Positions 12,122 through 23,037 of a stretch of 64,000 nucleotides of DNA are shown here, one piece after another. The stretch is from Bursaphelenchus xylophilus (taxonomy: Eukaryota; Nematoda; Chromadorea; Rhabditida; Aphelenchoididae). The translations under genes were made by a program, and so were the position numbers. The notes under the pieces were generated by a model. The model made no database searches. It was given only the letters and a program-made list of their open reading frames with translations, and was not told the origin of the DNA. Each line of letters starts with the position of its first letter. Positions within the stretch are counted from its first letter, which is position 1. The DNA lies in assembly GCA_904066235.2 (NCBI GenBank), contig CAJFCV020000001.1, positions 6,200,001-6,264,000 of the forward strand, in the 5' to 3' direction.

Positions 12122-13920
12122 CCTGGAAAGAATGAGAATAGGCATTTAAAGAAGTGGCCCATCATCCAAACCCTGAGGTAACGCGGCCCATCCTCGAGAA
12201 TCCCAAAACAAAAGCTCTCCCGGAGATTTGGAGAGGGTTTGTGTGAAAAACGGCGAAGAAGAAGATGTCGCCGCAAGTCGACGGAACACAAGTGGGGCGC
12301 CAACACGGCGCAGCAAGATCTAAGGAGGTCAACTTCCCCAGCGGCAATCACCTCAATTTAGCTAACCATTACTACTGACATACTGCAAGCAGAAACAAAG
12401 AAAGAGTCAACAACATCATGAATATAAAAAAATATTGTGGCGCAACGTCGGCCATAACAGTATCAATAAAACTCAGGTCGTAAAAGTACTTCCACGGTTC
12501 CGCATGCTCGGCTAGCTCTGAAATTGATGGAAACGACAAGCCTTTTGTCATGTTGGCAACCGGAAATTTACATAAACCGCGGAAAACGGAGAAAAAATAT
12601 TATTTCGGTCGGGAAACGAGTGAACAAAGACATTCCTTTAATGGAATTAGTGGCCAGAAGGGGTCAGCAGTCTTCAAGACCCGACTACATCCATCACCCG
12701 CCCGTCCTCCTGTTGATTCTGGGATTAGACGCGTCATTGGAAGATTACGAATCAAACTAAGGTCACTTATAACAATTCCGGGACACATCCCAACAGTCGA
12801 CCATTAACTTGGCCGCCGTTCCCTAGCCGTAACTTCGCGGTCATAAAAGTTGAATCACGCATTTTAATACCCATTCCCCAACATCTAATTTAATTCCCGA
12901 TGGGCTGATTCCTGAGAATAGCCCCGACCCAAACATCAACCGGCCCCTCATCAAGCAGCTCGGGGGTCCGAGTTAAGCCCGGGGTAGAAGACAATTCCCA
13001 TTGATGAGGCGAATATTGGCTTCGAATCCCCAATCTCGGGAAGGCCCATAAAAGCGGGCTTCGTCCCGAATCAGATGCCCGAAAACAAGGAAAGCGGATC
13101 CCAAATCCATTTCTTAACAAATCTGGAACAATTGGAGCCCTGAGGGCCTGACAAGAGCGGGTTCAAAGGCATTCGGGGGGTGCGAAACTGGCCGAAAAGG
13201 AGATGCTCAAATCCCTGAGGATTGGGATGCAAAATGGAAGTAACGTGCTGTCGCCTTTGAAGAGATTGTTTAAAGGGGGACTCATAGATTTTATTGTTTA
13301 TTCCAGTTCGTTCTTCGGAAGACCAACAGCAACAAATCCGTGTCAGAAGACGTGGAGAAGGAAGAAGAGAAAGAACTTCGTCATGGGCAAAAACGACAAC
13401 AAGACCACCTCAAAGGACAATTATTAGGTCATCCAGACTCGAGCACAATGAGGGACATCAGATCAACAAAAATAATTTGGCCATCACTTTCACAGCAAAC
13501 ATGAGCAACACCCAAAAGGAAAGAGCGGAGGGAAAATACGTGGCTGTTCCCTCGATCAAACACTCCCGATGGTATTATTTATGAAAGGAGAAGATCATCA
13601 TGATGTCTCTTCATATTCCCCGACTATGGACAGACTACAACCCGATCGTGAGATACTACTAACAAGAAAGACTCGGTATTCAGTTATGTTGAGATTGATT
13701 CGAACCAAATCGGCCCATCACTTTATCAGAGATCTCATTGATTTCGGTGGAGACTTTGGAAGAAAACTCCTGATATTCCCTCTTCAGATGGTCTATCACC
13801 CATTCGATTCCATTTCGCCCCTAAAAAATTCAAATTATTTGAAATTTTTGGAGATGTGATGGAAAAAGTCTCTCGTGATCCTTATGACTCATGGAATTGA
13901 GCGAACTGCTAGCTCTTACA
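12122..13920. other. Intergenic region between GOPC and PRELID3
   Basis: This 1.8 kb holds no gene I can support. It contains the GOPC upstream region, a second copy of a CCATAAAAGCGGGC block near 13047, and an exon-like 66-codon open stretch (13307-13504, plus) after a TTCCAG acceptor, which has no recognisable homology. Confidence 0.5.
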
Positions 13921-14578
13921 TCATAAAGTTCGATAAGAAACACTATTGAATTCCTTCAGAAAACACTCAGAAAAGCCGCTCTTCGTTTTCTAAACTATAC
14001 CTTACTTACTTTTAGGGCATTTGTTTGATACACATTCAAGAACGCTTTTTCACAATAATCTGTAAAGGCAGGGAGGTTGACAACGACAGCAGCCTCTTGT
14101 TTCAGCAATGTTCTGTATGGATTTGTGGGATCAGGCGTGTATTCCAACCTCTCATCTACTCTGAGAAAGCCGAGGCCATTTAACTAGAAAAAGCAATCAT
14201 TGAAGATTAAAAAATCCCACATTTCTCGTTGCCAATGTCATTTTCCTCGTCGATGGATCAATTTCAGTATATTCATGCGAATATTGTGTTCCCGAAAATC
14301 CCGTCAACTAGAAAAAAATCATTATGTCTTTACCCATTTCGTTACCTTCGTGGCCCAATTTGGGATATGAAAATGACTTTGCATTATCCGCTCGGTCTTT
14401 AGGGTTCCATTCTCGACCCTTTGATTAACCACATCAATCGCAGTGACTGCTCGATTAATCGGATTTGGATATTTCCGAAACGCAGCATGTACAACTGTGT
14501 CCCAAGGATGCCTCAAAAGAATAGAATATAAGAATGAAGGACTTACTCAAACGTGTGCTCTGATGTCCAAATCTTCAT
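13921..14578 (-). CDS. PRELID3: PRELI/MSF1-domain protein, slowmo/PRELID3 type
   Basis: Five exons: 14578-14547, 14511-14346, 14307-14221, 14183-14010 and 13989-13921, giving 175 residues. It starts MKIWTSEHTFE then HPWDTVVHAAFRKYPNP, the signature opening of the PRELI/MSF1 domain; the remainder (ATRNLNGLGFLRVDERLEY, PDPTNPYRTLLKQEA) follows PRELID3/slowmo. These mitochondrial intermembrane-space proteins shuttle phosphatidylserine between membranes with a TRIAP1 partner. Lengths fit the family (about 170 to 190). The third donor is GTGGGA, weaker than usual. An AAATTTCAG about 45 nt upstream of the ATG could be a trans-splice site. It is divergently arranged with PFDN1. The last exon (22 codons) is the least certain part. 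Confidence 0.85.
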
Positions 14579-15068
14579 CTTCGACTACACCAGAATTAGC
14601 CGCGTAAAGACAGCTCACAAAGTTTTTCTGAAATTTTATATCTAGAAAATGGAACTTCTTCAATGGAAACAACCACTCGAAAACATTCAGACGGGAAAAA
14701 GGATACAAACAATAAGAATGAGATCAGCCGAATGACTCTAAAAATCATGTGAAATATAGAGGCATGCGCCTATTGCTGCTATCAACAACCTAATGATCAA
14801 GGTCCTAAGAACACTGTTCGGAAAAAAGAGAGAGAAGTGTCTGGAGTTCAAGCAGACGCAATATTACGCTATTTTTTCGAGAGAAAAAATATGCAGGACG
14901 TGATGCAGAATGCCAAGAATGGCTTCGTTTCGGGGTTTTGAGAAAATATTTTTTGCTAAAAGTTTGCCAATCGGTTCCAGCCGGCAGTTGGTAGAAAGTT
15001 AGGATCTTATTGTTGGCCTTGTTGTCTTCTGACTCTAGTTTTTATTGTTCCAAATTTTATAGCTAAAA
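14579..15068. other. Divergent intergenic region, PRELID3 and PFDN1
   Basis: This is 490 nt between two head-to-head genes and presumably carries both promoters. No further coding signal or repeat is seen. Confidence 0.4.
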
Positions 15069-15612
15069 ATGGGAGAAGTAGCGGAGTTCGAATCAAAATT
15101 GAGGAAGGTGAGCTTTAAGATTTCAGAAGAAAGTTTTCTAAACAGCAGAAGACAAATTTTTAATGTTTTGACTTTGTTTTAGGCGTTTCATGAACTTGCT
15201 TTGAAGACAAACCAAACAAATGATCAGCTGGAAGAAGTTCGACATTCCAAGAATATCATGGAACAGGTACCTTGAATTTTTTTTGTCATTTTTTAGGCTT
15301 AGTGTGCTTTTATAGAAAATATGGTTATGCTTACTTGTTCTTGTATTTTTTCAGAATATAAAAGTTGCCGAAATTGCGAAGGAAGAAGTGCAGAAGTTGG
15401 ACCCGGAAAGAAGTGTCTACCATTCGATTGGCGGAATATTTGTCTACCGAAAACACCAGGAAGAGATTGATGATCAACAGAAAGACATCGACAGTTACAA
15501 AAAACGCATTGAGGAATTAGAAAAACAAAGGGAATATCTCCAAAAGAATTTAACCGATGCTCAGAAAAATCTCCGAGAAATGGTTCAACAAAGCCGAGTG
15601 GCAAAGGCCTGA
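15069..15612 (+). CDS. pfd-1: Prefoldin subunit 1
   Basis: Three exons: 15069-15107, 15183-15266 and 15355-15612, giving 126 residues. Prefoldin is the cytosolic hexamer that hands nascent actin and tubulin to the CCT chaperonin; subunit 1 is a beta-type subunit. The protein has two long helices (KLRKAFHELALKTNQTND; then EEIDDQQKDIDSYKKRIEEL) joined by the beta-type hairpin around RSVYHSIGGIFVYRKHQ, matching the MYEGVGRMF region of vertebrate PFDN1. An AATAAA lies at 15645. The aminopeptidase P gene starts 213 nt downstream on the same strand, a spacing typical of nematode operons. Confidence 0.9.
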
Positions 15613-15825
15613 TCTCCACCTGAATGCTTGTTTTATTTGTTCGTAATAAAGAATATTACTTCATAAAGTTGCTTTTGAGTCGATTTGTCATGGACTATCA
15701 GCCCGAATATTTGATAAACCTGAAAACTTTCGTTTCTGTTTTTTGTGGACGTGGCAGCGATATTTTTTCCTGGTATTCAAACCAGAAAAAAGGTCTTATA
15801 TTACGATTTTTTCAGGAGGAACATA

Positions 15826-18619
15826 ATGGTGGACGACTCTTCTCCATCGAAACTGGCTTCGTTTAGAGCTCTCTTCCACACGGATATCTCCGGTCCTGAT
15901 GGAATTAATGTTTACGTTCTCCCCAGGACTGATGCTCATCAAGTATGTTTTTCCTAATATCTGAAACAGGGGCGTGCGTATGCTGACCCTCTGGGAATGG
16001 GGCCTTTTCCCCCTGGGTCCCCCGCCCGTACTCTCTCCTGCCCAATTTCACGCCCCTGATCTTCAATGGCTTAATTTTAGAGCGAATACATATGTGATCG
16101 AGACAAAAGAGTCCAATTTCTTTCCGGGTTTTCCGGATCCAATGCCTATTCTATAATCACCGAATCTGAAGCTCTTTTATGGACCGATGGAAGATACTTT
16201 GATCAAGCCGAGAACGAACTGCTTCCGGGATGGACTCTTATGAAGCAAGGGCAGACAGGGGTCCTTTCTCCCACCGAATGGCTCCTTCAAAATCTTGTGC
16301 GAGGATCTAGAGTAGGATTTGATCCACAATTGTTTGGAAAAGGTAAGTCGTCTGCCTTTTATTATTTTTTTAAATTCAGGATCATCGGATGAACTTCTCC
16401 AAGTCATAAAAGGAGCTAAGGCCATTCCTGTCAAACTAAATACAAACCTGGTGGATGTCATCTGGGAGAATCGACCGGAGGGTTCGAAAAATCCTTTGAT
16501 TGTGTTATCTCAATCCGAGCATGGAGAAAGTATTGAATCGAAATTGGAAAGGGTCCGAAGTCAGATGTCAAAGAAGAAATGCGACATTGTTATCGTGTCT
16601 GACCTCGCTCAAGTAGCTTGTGAGTGATAAGTTAAAAGACCATTTTTGAGAACTTAGAGCAGCCCTATGAAGCGGTATAGAGTTTAACCTTTAGTCCGTC
16701 CGGCAAGTCGCGAGTGAAACTGGCAACACGCATGATGAGAAAACAAAATTTTTCTTTGCTCTGTGCAATGTTTTGCTGTTTGCACCGTGCAAAAGGCTTT
16801 TTGGACTGTTGCTCGCACCCTGACGTCATGACGGAATAATGACGTAAAAATAGCACTTTTTTACCTGGGAAATGACCGTAAACCCGAATTTTTCCTAAAA
16901 GTTCTATTTTTATTTTACCAACTTTTTTTACCAACACTTCTTGGAGGATGTAGCTTTCTCTTGTTCAGTTCGCTTTTCAAAAAGTGCCGCGGCCAGACGG
17001 CCCAAAAACCCACAACACTTATCTCCGATACAGTATTTTAGTATGTTACCGTAACCTGAGGACTTTATTGGAGCATTTAAGTGATGATATTAGATCATAA
17101 AACTTGGGATCAAATTCTAGCGCACGCACCGCTGCTTCCGGACCTAGCGTTTTTTTAAGCATCCGTGTGACTAATAATTGTTACATTCTAGGGCTGTTTA
17201 ACTTGCGAGGAGCTGATATTCCCTTCAATCCTTGTTTCTTCGCTTATGCCTATGTTACCCATGATGATGTCGTTTTATTTGTTGATAAAGAGAAGCTGAC
17301 TCCTGAAGTTGAGAAGCATCTGGGAGATGTTAAAGTTCATCCATACGAGACAGCATCGGAATGGCTAAAATACTATCACGAAGAGGCCAAGAACTCCATC
17401 ACTGGTCATAAAGTAAGGTCAAAACATTTGTGAATGAATTGTTTGTAGGTTTGGATTTCCCCAGAACTTAACTACTCTTTGTCTTCGATGATTGACACTG
17501 ATTTTATTCATGAAGGACCCACCCCAATCTATTCTATGAAGGCGCTCAAGAATGAAACAGAGATGGCGGGAATGAGAGAATCTCATGTAATTGTGTAATT
17601 TTACTGTAGATCAACCTCTTTTTTTAGATCCGAGATTCCGCAGCGATAGTCCAATTCCTGGTTTGGCTGAAAAATGAAATAGCCGCAGGGCACGAGGTCA
17701 ACGAGATCTTGGCTTCCGAAAAAATGGAAGAATTTAGAAGTAAATTGGACAAGTTTGTGTCCCTCAGTTTTGACACCATATCAGCTGTGGGTCCCCATGC
17801 CGCATCTCCTCACTATCATATGACCGAAGAGAGTGGGAAGACGACTATCAAGGCAGATCAGGTATATCTGATCGATTCCGGAGGACAATTCAGAGATGGA
17901 ACTACTGATGTCACGAGAACTGTGATTCACACAGAAACCCCTGATGAACATGTGAAGAAAATGTTTACTCTGGTCTTAAAGGCCCATATTATTTGTGCCA
18001 AACAGACGTTCCCCGAGGGCATCGATGGTAAGATTATTTGGAATTATTGTTTAATTCAGATGTTTATTTTAGGTATTCGGTTAGATGGCCTTACAAGAAC
18101 TCCCCTATGGAGTCAGGGTTATGACTTTGGTCATGGCGTCGGACATGGTGTTGGGCACTTCTCGAATGTCCATGAATATCCACGTAAGTCTTCCTTGGGT
18201 TTAACACCTCACTTAATTTTCGTTTAGCTCAGATTGGTTTCCGTCTCCGAATTCCTGAAGCCGGCATCTACAAAGGTCATGTTCTGACTATCGAGCCTGG
18301 TTATTATGAGACAGATGCCTTTGGAATTAGGATCGAGAATTGTTATGAGATTGTAGAGGCTACTAATCTGGAATCTGGAGCTAAGAACTTCTTAGCCTTT
18401 GCCTCCCTGACTTGGGTTCCAATTCAGAAAACATTGATCAACAAGGATCTTCTGACAACTGAAGAAGTATGTGGATTGAACATTGCAATATAATATTTTT
18501 AGTTATCCTGGCTAAACGAGTATCACAACAAATGCCTTGAGATTACGGGTAAATATCTCCAGGAGAAAGGACTCCAGGAGGAATACAATTATCTGGCCGA
18601 GGCCTGTACTCCTTTGTGA
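15826..18619 (+). CDS. app-1: Xaa-Pro aminopeptidase P, cytosolic (XPNPEP1 type, M24B)
   Basis: Nine exons: 15826-15942, 16081-16342, 16380-16619, 17192-17412, 17449-17586, 17628-18027, 18073-18183, 18228-18466 and 18503-18619, giving 614 residues. It removes N-terminal residues that precede proline from peptides. Two creatinase-like N-terminal domains precede the catalytic pita-bread domain. Metal ligands are visible: Asp in LIDSGGQF, Asp in DGTTDVTR, His in [10 protein letters not shown], Glu in TIEPGYY and Glu in RIENCYE. Length matches human XPNPEP1 (623). A TTTTTTCAG sits about 11 nt before the start codon, fitting SL2 trans-splicing downstream of PFDN1. Intron 1 contains a 92-bp inverted-repeat element and intron 3 (16620-17191) is unusually long. 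Confidence 0.95.
15967..16058. mobile_element. Short hAT-like MITE in intron 1 of the aminopeptidase gene
   Basis: The 92-bp segment begins CAGGGGCGTG and ends with the exact complement CACGCCCCTG. It is flanked by ATCTGAAA on the left and ATCTTCAA on the right, which match at six of eight positions. Ends starting CAGGG and an 8-bp duplication are typical of hAT elements. No coding capacity. Confidence 0.5.
16630..17185. repeat. Probable old repeat filling intron 3 of the aminopeptidase gene
   Basis: The intron is 572 nt where its neighbours are 36 to 140. Its right part contains GTATGTTACCGTAACCTGA and GATCAAATTCTAG, close to GTATGTTACAGTAACCTGA and GTCAAATTCTAG in the right arm of the 8680-10482 foldback. 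This suggests a diverged relative. Boundaries are not defined. Confidence 0.35.
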
Positions 18620-19196
18620 ATTATGTTGACTTTTTTCTAATTCCTAAATCTAAGGTGATAGAAAATTTATAACGAGTAAAATTTTTTTTTTTTGTGCTAC
18701 TTGAGATCACCTTTTTGGAGAGTATGGCCTCTCTGAAAGCTTTTAAAAGTTGATTTGCCTCGGAGATTGGCCCTTACTCGACATGACTCAGCGTTTTGTG
18801 CCGTTTGCAAAAAGTTGGGTATCCTCCTTTATGACGTTTGTGAGATTTCCGTTTTTTTTGCTGACGAGTTGGTATGGCGAATTGATGTTCTATTTGATCG
18901 ATATAATAGGTCAAGACTTATTACACAAGCGTGTACTTTCCGGTCAACCTGAGGGAACAACTGCTTTTTTATCCTCCATTTTGCGATCAAACGAGGGATG
19001 TTTCAGTTGGATCCTGCTTTTTGATAGTAATTTGCGTCCTCCTTTTCAATCCATTCAACTTTGTTGCCTTTACTTTTTACTGTTTCTTTGCCTTTTTTCG
19101 GGAACCGAATGATTACATTCTTGATTACTTTTTCTCAAATGTGCTTCTGTTTGATTACTTTCCCGAACTTTTCATGTAACGTAAACCTGGTTTTAG
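18620..19196. other. Intergenic region upstream of the MFS gene
   Basis: This 577-nt T-rich stretch holds open frames of up to 120 codons rich in Phe and Leu but with no family match, and ends in TTTTAG directly before the MFS start codon. It is read as promoter or outron. Confidence 0.4.
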
Positions 19197-21392
19197 ATGG
19201 TTAATCCTTTAGAAGGGCATTTCCGCATTTTTATATTAATAGTTACAACCTGGGGTCTGTCTATTCTGTTCGCCAATGTCCTCTCCGTTCCATTCAATGT
19301 CATTTGCATGACTGAGGGGAAGTATCGATGGGAAGACTTCAGCATAGATCTTGGGACTGGTAAGGCTTAGACAGGTTACAGTAACCTTTCCAGATGTGTT
19401 TACTAGAATTGATTGGGATCCCCCCAAACCCACACAACGACCGAGCTCTGACTTCCCGGATATTCCCTCGGGCTGGCCTGACGTGGATATCCCGGGGATT
19501 CGAGTACCGGTTCCTGGGTTCAATTGGCAAGGACTTCGTCTGGCTAGACAACATCCAGATCTTTTCTTGAGATTGCTACAGAAAGTCGCTAAAGAAGTCA
19601 GTTACAGAGCGGCTGTGAGGGTTGGAGAGGCTTTGGACCCCAGAGATATCGACTTCAGAAGATTCCTTGACGGTGAGTGCGGGCGAAAATCTTATATTTA
19701 TTTATGTATCATCAATTGGCATGCGATTTTCAAAATGCCTATTTTAGGCTTCAATTTGACCGATTATGATCCGAATGTGGTATTCAAAGTAAAGAATTAC
19801 GTGCTTGATCGAATCAAATCGCTCCAACATTCTATGGAGGTCACTGACATTCACGGACGGCGACTATCCAGATGGGACAATGTTACTGTAGATGTGAGAA
19901 AACAAGTAGAAATAAAGGTAGTTTCAGGACATTAAATTTCAAAATATAACATGGAATGGAGTCATCAATGGCCGCGTTCGGATCGTCGAGAAGCCTCCAG
20001 CTCACACTTACACGCCCTGGGAAAAGACATGGCTCTACAGTATCGCCGGCCTGGGAACTTTACTATCTGTTGGACCATTTAATAAGGCCTTTGAACACTT
20101 TGGTTGCAGGAAAACGGTGACTGTCGCGGCGGTAATCTCGGCCTTATCCACGGGCCTGATTCCCCTGGGGGCGTCGTTGGGTTACGGTGTTTTTATAATC
20201 CTTCGAATCCTGCAAGGTGTTGGATTTGCAGTAGTCTTCCCTGTTATCGGATATGTGACATCCTCGTGGGCTTCCTTGACCGAGGACGGCCTCTTCAATG
20301 GCGCGTTGACTTCATTCATCCAGGTATTACCTGAAACTTTTTTACAAAATTAATTTAGATAGCAGCGTTAATCACAATGCCCTTGTCAGGGACGATTTGT
20401 CATATTACCTGCTGGTCACTCTCCTATTTTCTTCATGCGCTCCTCACTGTTGTCTTTGTGATTGTGTGGTGGTGTTGCTACAGGTAGCTTTGGAATAAGT
20501 ATGATTATTTTTGGTTCAGGGATTCGCCTTCTGAGAGTGAAACTGTTTCGCTGAGTGAATTGAGAAGAATTCAAGATGGAAAGGTGACTGATTTCAGACT
20601 CAAGCACAGCAAGGTTGGTTATTAACGTTATTGTCATGCCTTAGATTCCGTACCAAGCGATTCACAGCGATCTCTCGGTTTGGGCCGTGTGGGTGGCAGC
20701 TGTGGGGAAGTTAACCTCCATCGTCGTCTTACTCTTTTATCTCCCTATTTATCTGCACAAGGTAAGAAGAACAATACTCCTTTTATGAAATTGCAGAATT
20801 TTGAATATGACATGCTGATTGTTGGCTGGGTTCTCGCCATTCCCTTCCTCCTTCAATTTGTGGTCAAGTTAGGCTCAGGGATCTTGAGCGATAACATCAA
20901 GGGGAAGACGGAGACTGTCAAGGTGAAGGTCTTCAATTCCGTTGCTTTCTTCGTCGCCTCCTTCTTCCTAATCCTCGCTGCGTTTATTCAATCTGCAGAT
21001 CTGGATTGTCTTACTGTAATTATCATCTCAGCCGCTATAGTTGTATTGGGATTGGACGCAGCTGGATTTTTCAAGAGTTCGACTGTAATTGGACGACAGT
21101 ATTCTCATTACATCAACATTTACGTCCAGGTAAAGGCTACTTTGTCAGATTAAATGAGGGTATTTAGACTGTTGCAGGCCTATCCATCCTCCTGTCCCCA
21201 CTCCTGGTCCAATTCCTTGCTCCCACCACCAGTATGGCTGAATGGATACTTGTCTTCTGCTTATTAGTGGTGGTACTGGCGTTGTCTGGAATATTCTTTG
21301 TCTTGAAAGGATCTGGGATTACTTGTGCTTTCGCTGATGTGGCCCAACTTCCAGAAAACAGTAAAGAATTAAAGGAACTCAACAAGCGCTAA
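19197..21392 (+). CDS. Major facilitator superfamily transporter, SLC17-like
   Basis: Nine exons: 19197-19359, 19394-19672, 19748-19893, 19928-20323, 20359-20483, 20520-20613, 20645-20761, 20797-21129 and 21168-21392, giving 625 residues. It is a multi-pass membrane protein with about 12 segments and SLC17-like features: RILQGVGFAVVFPV in helix 4, GCRKT after helix 2 and WVLAIPFLLQF in the second half. The substrate cannot be read from sequence; SLC17 members move organic anions, phosphate or glutamate. A loop of about 190 residues separates helix 1 from helix 2 (exons 1 to 4, Pro/Asp-rich), far longer than the usual SLC17 loop. Intron 3 is 34 nt; placing it at 19894 avoids an impossible 10-nt intron at 19918. 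The ATG follows TTTTAG directly, so either a spliced leader or an upstream non-coding exon joins there. Confidence 0.82.
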
Positions 21393-21464
21393 TCTCAAAA
21401 GAATGCTATACAGTATAAAACTATATACATTTATAAATAAATAGTTAACGTTTCGGGAGATCGG

Positions 21465-22820
21465 TTATACTTCGAACGCCCCAACTCCGACAACCGTGTT
21501 CTTCCGAGAGAAACAGAAATCGAGTAAAGAAGTTCTTTTGGTGGGGTAGGAGAATAAATTGAACCCTTCTGGATTAATTCGTTGCTCGGCAGTCAACAAC
21601 TCGGAGCCATAAGACGTGAGCTGATCGAAGTTGTAGAAGCTGACTGCATATTCGGGACTTCCCATTGCGAAGACAGAGCCGTCTTTAGAGAATGTAATCG
21701 GGACATGGAAGGGCATCGGAGAGCATTCCTGCGTGCAGAACAACTTCTGTTGCGCCAAGTCCCATATATTTAGAATTCCATCAGTACTGGCTGACAATAC
21801 AAAACGGCCATCTGGAGATACCTGAAAGATGATATTGAAATATCTCTCAAGGCACTGAACTTAAAGAAATATCCACCGACCTTTACAGTATGTACAGGGG
21901 CTTTGTGGCCCGTGAATTTCCTAACACAATTGGCGTTCAGTACATCCCAGACGTAAACCTCGTGATCATCACTGCCGCCAACAATATAATTACAATTTGG
22001 ATGGAAGTCGAGACCCGTCACATCTTCCTGGGCCGACGAGAATAATCTTAATGGATGAATCCTTTCCGATGAGTATAAGGATACTAATTTGGAGGCCGTA
22101 CTTGCAGCAAAATAATATCCTCGTGAACAAAACACAGAGCTAAGAACTGGCGAGTCCATGCGATAAACGAGAAGATTTCGTCGCATCTCAATACTCCATA
22201 ATCTGACAGTTTCATCTCTCGATCCACTGAGCAATAAACGACGGTCGGGTGAGTAGCTCAACGAGTATACCGGCCCCAGATGTCCCTAAAAGTAGAATAA
22301 TTCAGCATCAAACTTACCTACCGTAAATTCGACGATATCTTCCTTTATTGAGTGGTCATAGATTTCGTCATTCATCTCGGCGTCTGCATCAATATCAATT
22401 TGCTCCAATTCGGAAGAAGATTTCAGAAGTGGGAGACCTTTCTGGTTGAGAGAATGTACTTGAATCACGGAGTTCCCATAGCCAATAGAAACCATCTCAC
22501 AATTCTCAGTCAAAGCTGCTGAGCATACACCCCCAGGGGCATTCAAAATCGTATACAGGCACACGGAAGGCGGATTTTCTGCGCTAATTTTCACCTAAAG
22601 AAAGACTGATTCATCGTAAATGCATACCTACCCTCTTCCCGATTTCTTTGGCCTGAATTCTTCTTTCGTTTAGTACACTTTCTGGTAAAGGAGGCATAGG
22701 TATTCGATCTGCAGGCGGGGCGTTCCCGTCCTTCTTCTTGGCATCCTTAAACTCTTTATTCTTCCTCTTCTTATCTGTTAACCCAGGTACTCCTTCATCT
22801 CGATTTGTCCCAAAAAACAT
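21465..22820 (-). CDS. taf-5: TAF5-like TFIID WD40 subunit lacking the N-terminal LisH/NTD2 half
   Basis: Four exons: 22820-22632, 22594-22322, 22285-21881 and 21821-21465, giving 407 residues. TAF5 is a TFIID scaffold. The protein opens in the linker just before the propeller (KKKDGNAPPADRIPMPPL, matching the NAPP-DRIP-LP linker of TAF5), then PPSVCLYTILNA, a WD40 propeller (SGSRDETVRLWS, DFHPNCNYIVGGSDDHEVYV, NCVRKFTGHKAPVH) and the TAF5-specific end LLDFCFSRKNTVVGVGAF. Animal TAF5 has about 250 to 300 more N-terminal residues. No such coding sequence lies in the 217 nt up to the previous gene, and TTTGTTTAG abuts the ATG. The start is thus probably real and the gene the downstream member of an operon with the UBAP2 gene. 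Two donors are weak (GTAGGT, GTCGGT). Confidence 0.85.
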
Positions 22821-23037
22821 CTAAACAAACGGTTTATATTGCTAATTTTACAAGAATACTTTTACGGGTAAAACCAAGTCCTAGAACCAACAACCCCCCG
22901 AACATAATTTTTTAAATATTTATCAATTTAAACAAAACAAAGTTTTCGAGTTGATGGACCCAAGAGAACTTTGAAGATGGATGGGGCTCGTAGTGACAAT
23001 TTTTTGAGATCTTAGCCATCGACCAAGTAATACGTCT

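Noticed and set aside
18750..19179. Hydrophobic open frames (up to 120 codons) upstream of the MFS gene
   Set aside because: Phe/Leu-rich translations of T-rich DNA, overlapping in three frames, no homology, no consistent splice join to the MFS first exon.
19918..19927. A 10-nt GT...AG intron in the MFS gene
   Set aside because: Impossible size; moving the donor to 19894 gives a 34-nt intron that keeps frame and phase.
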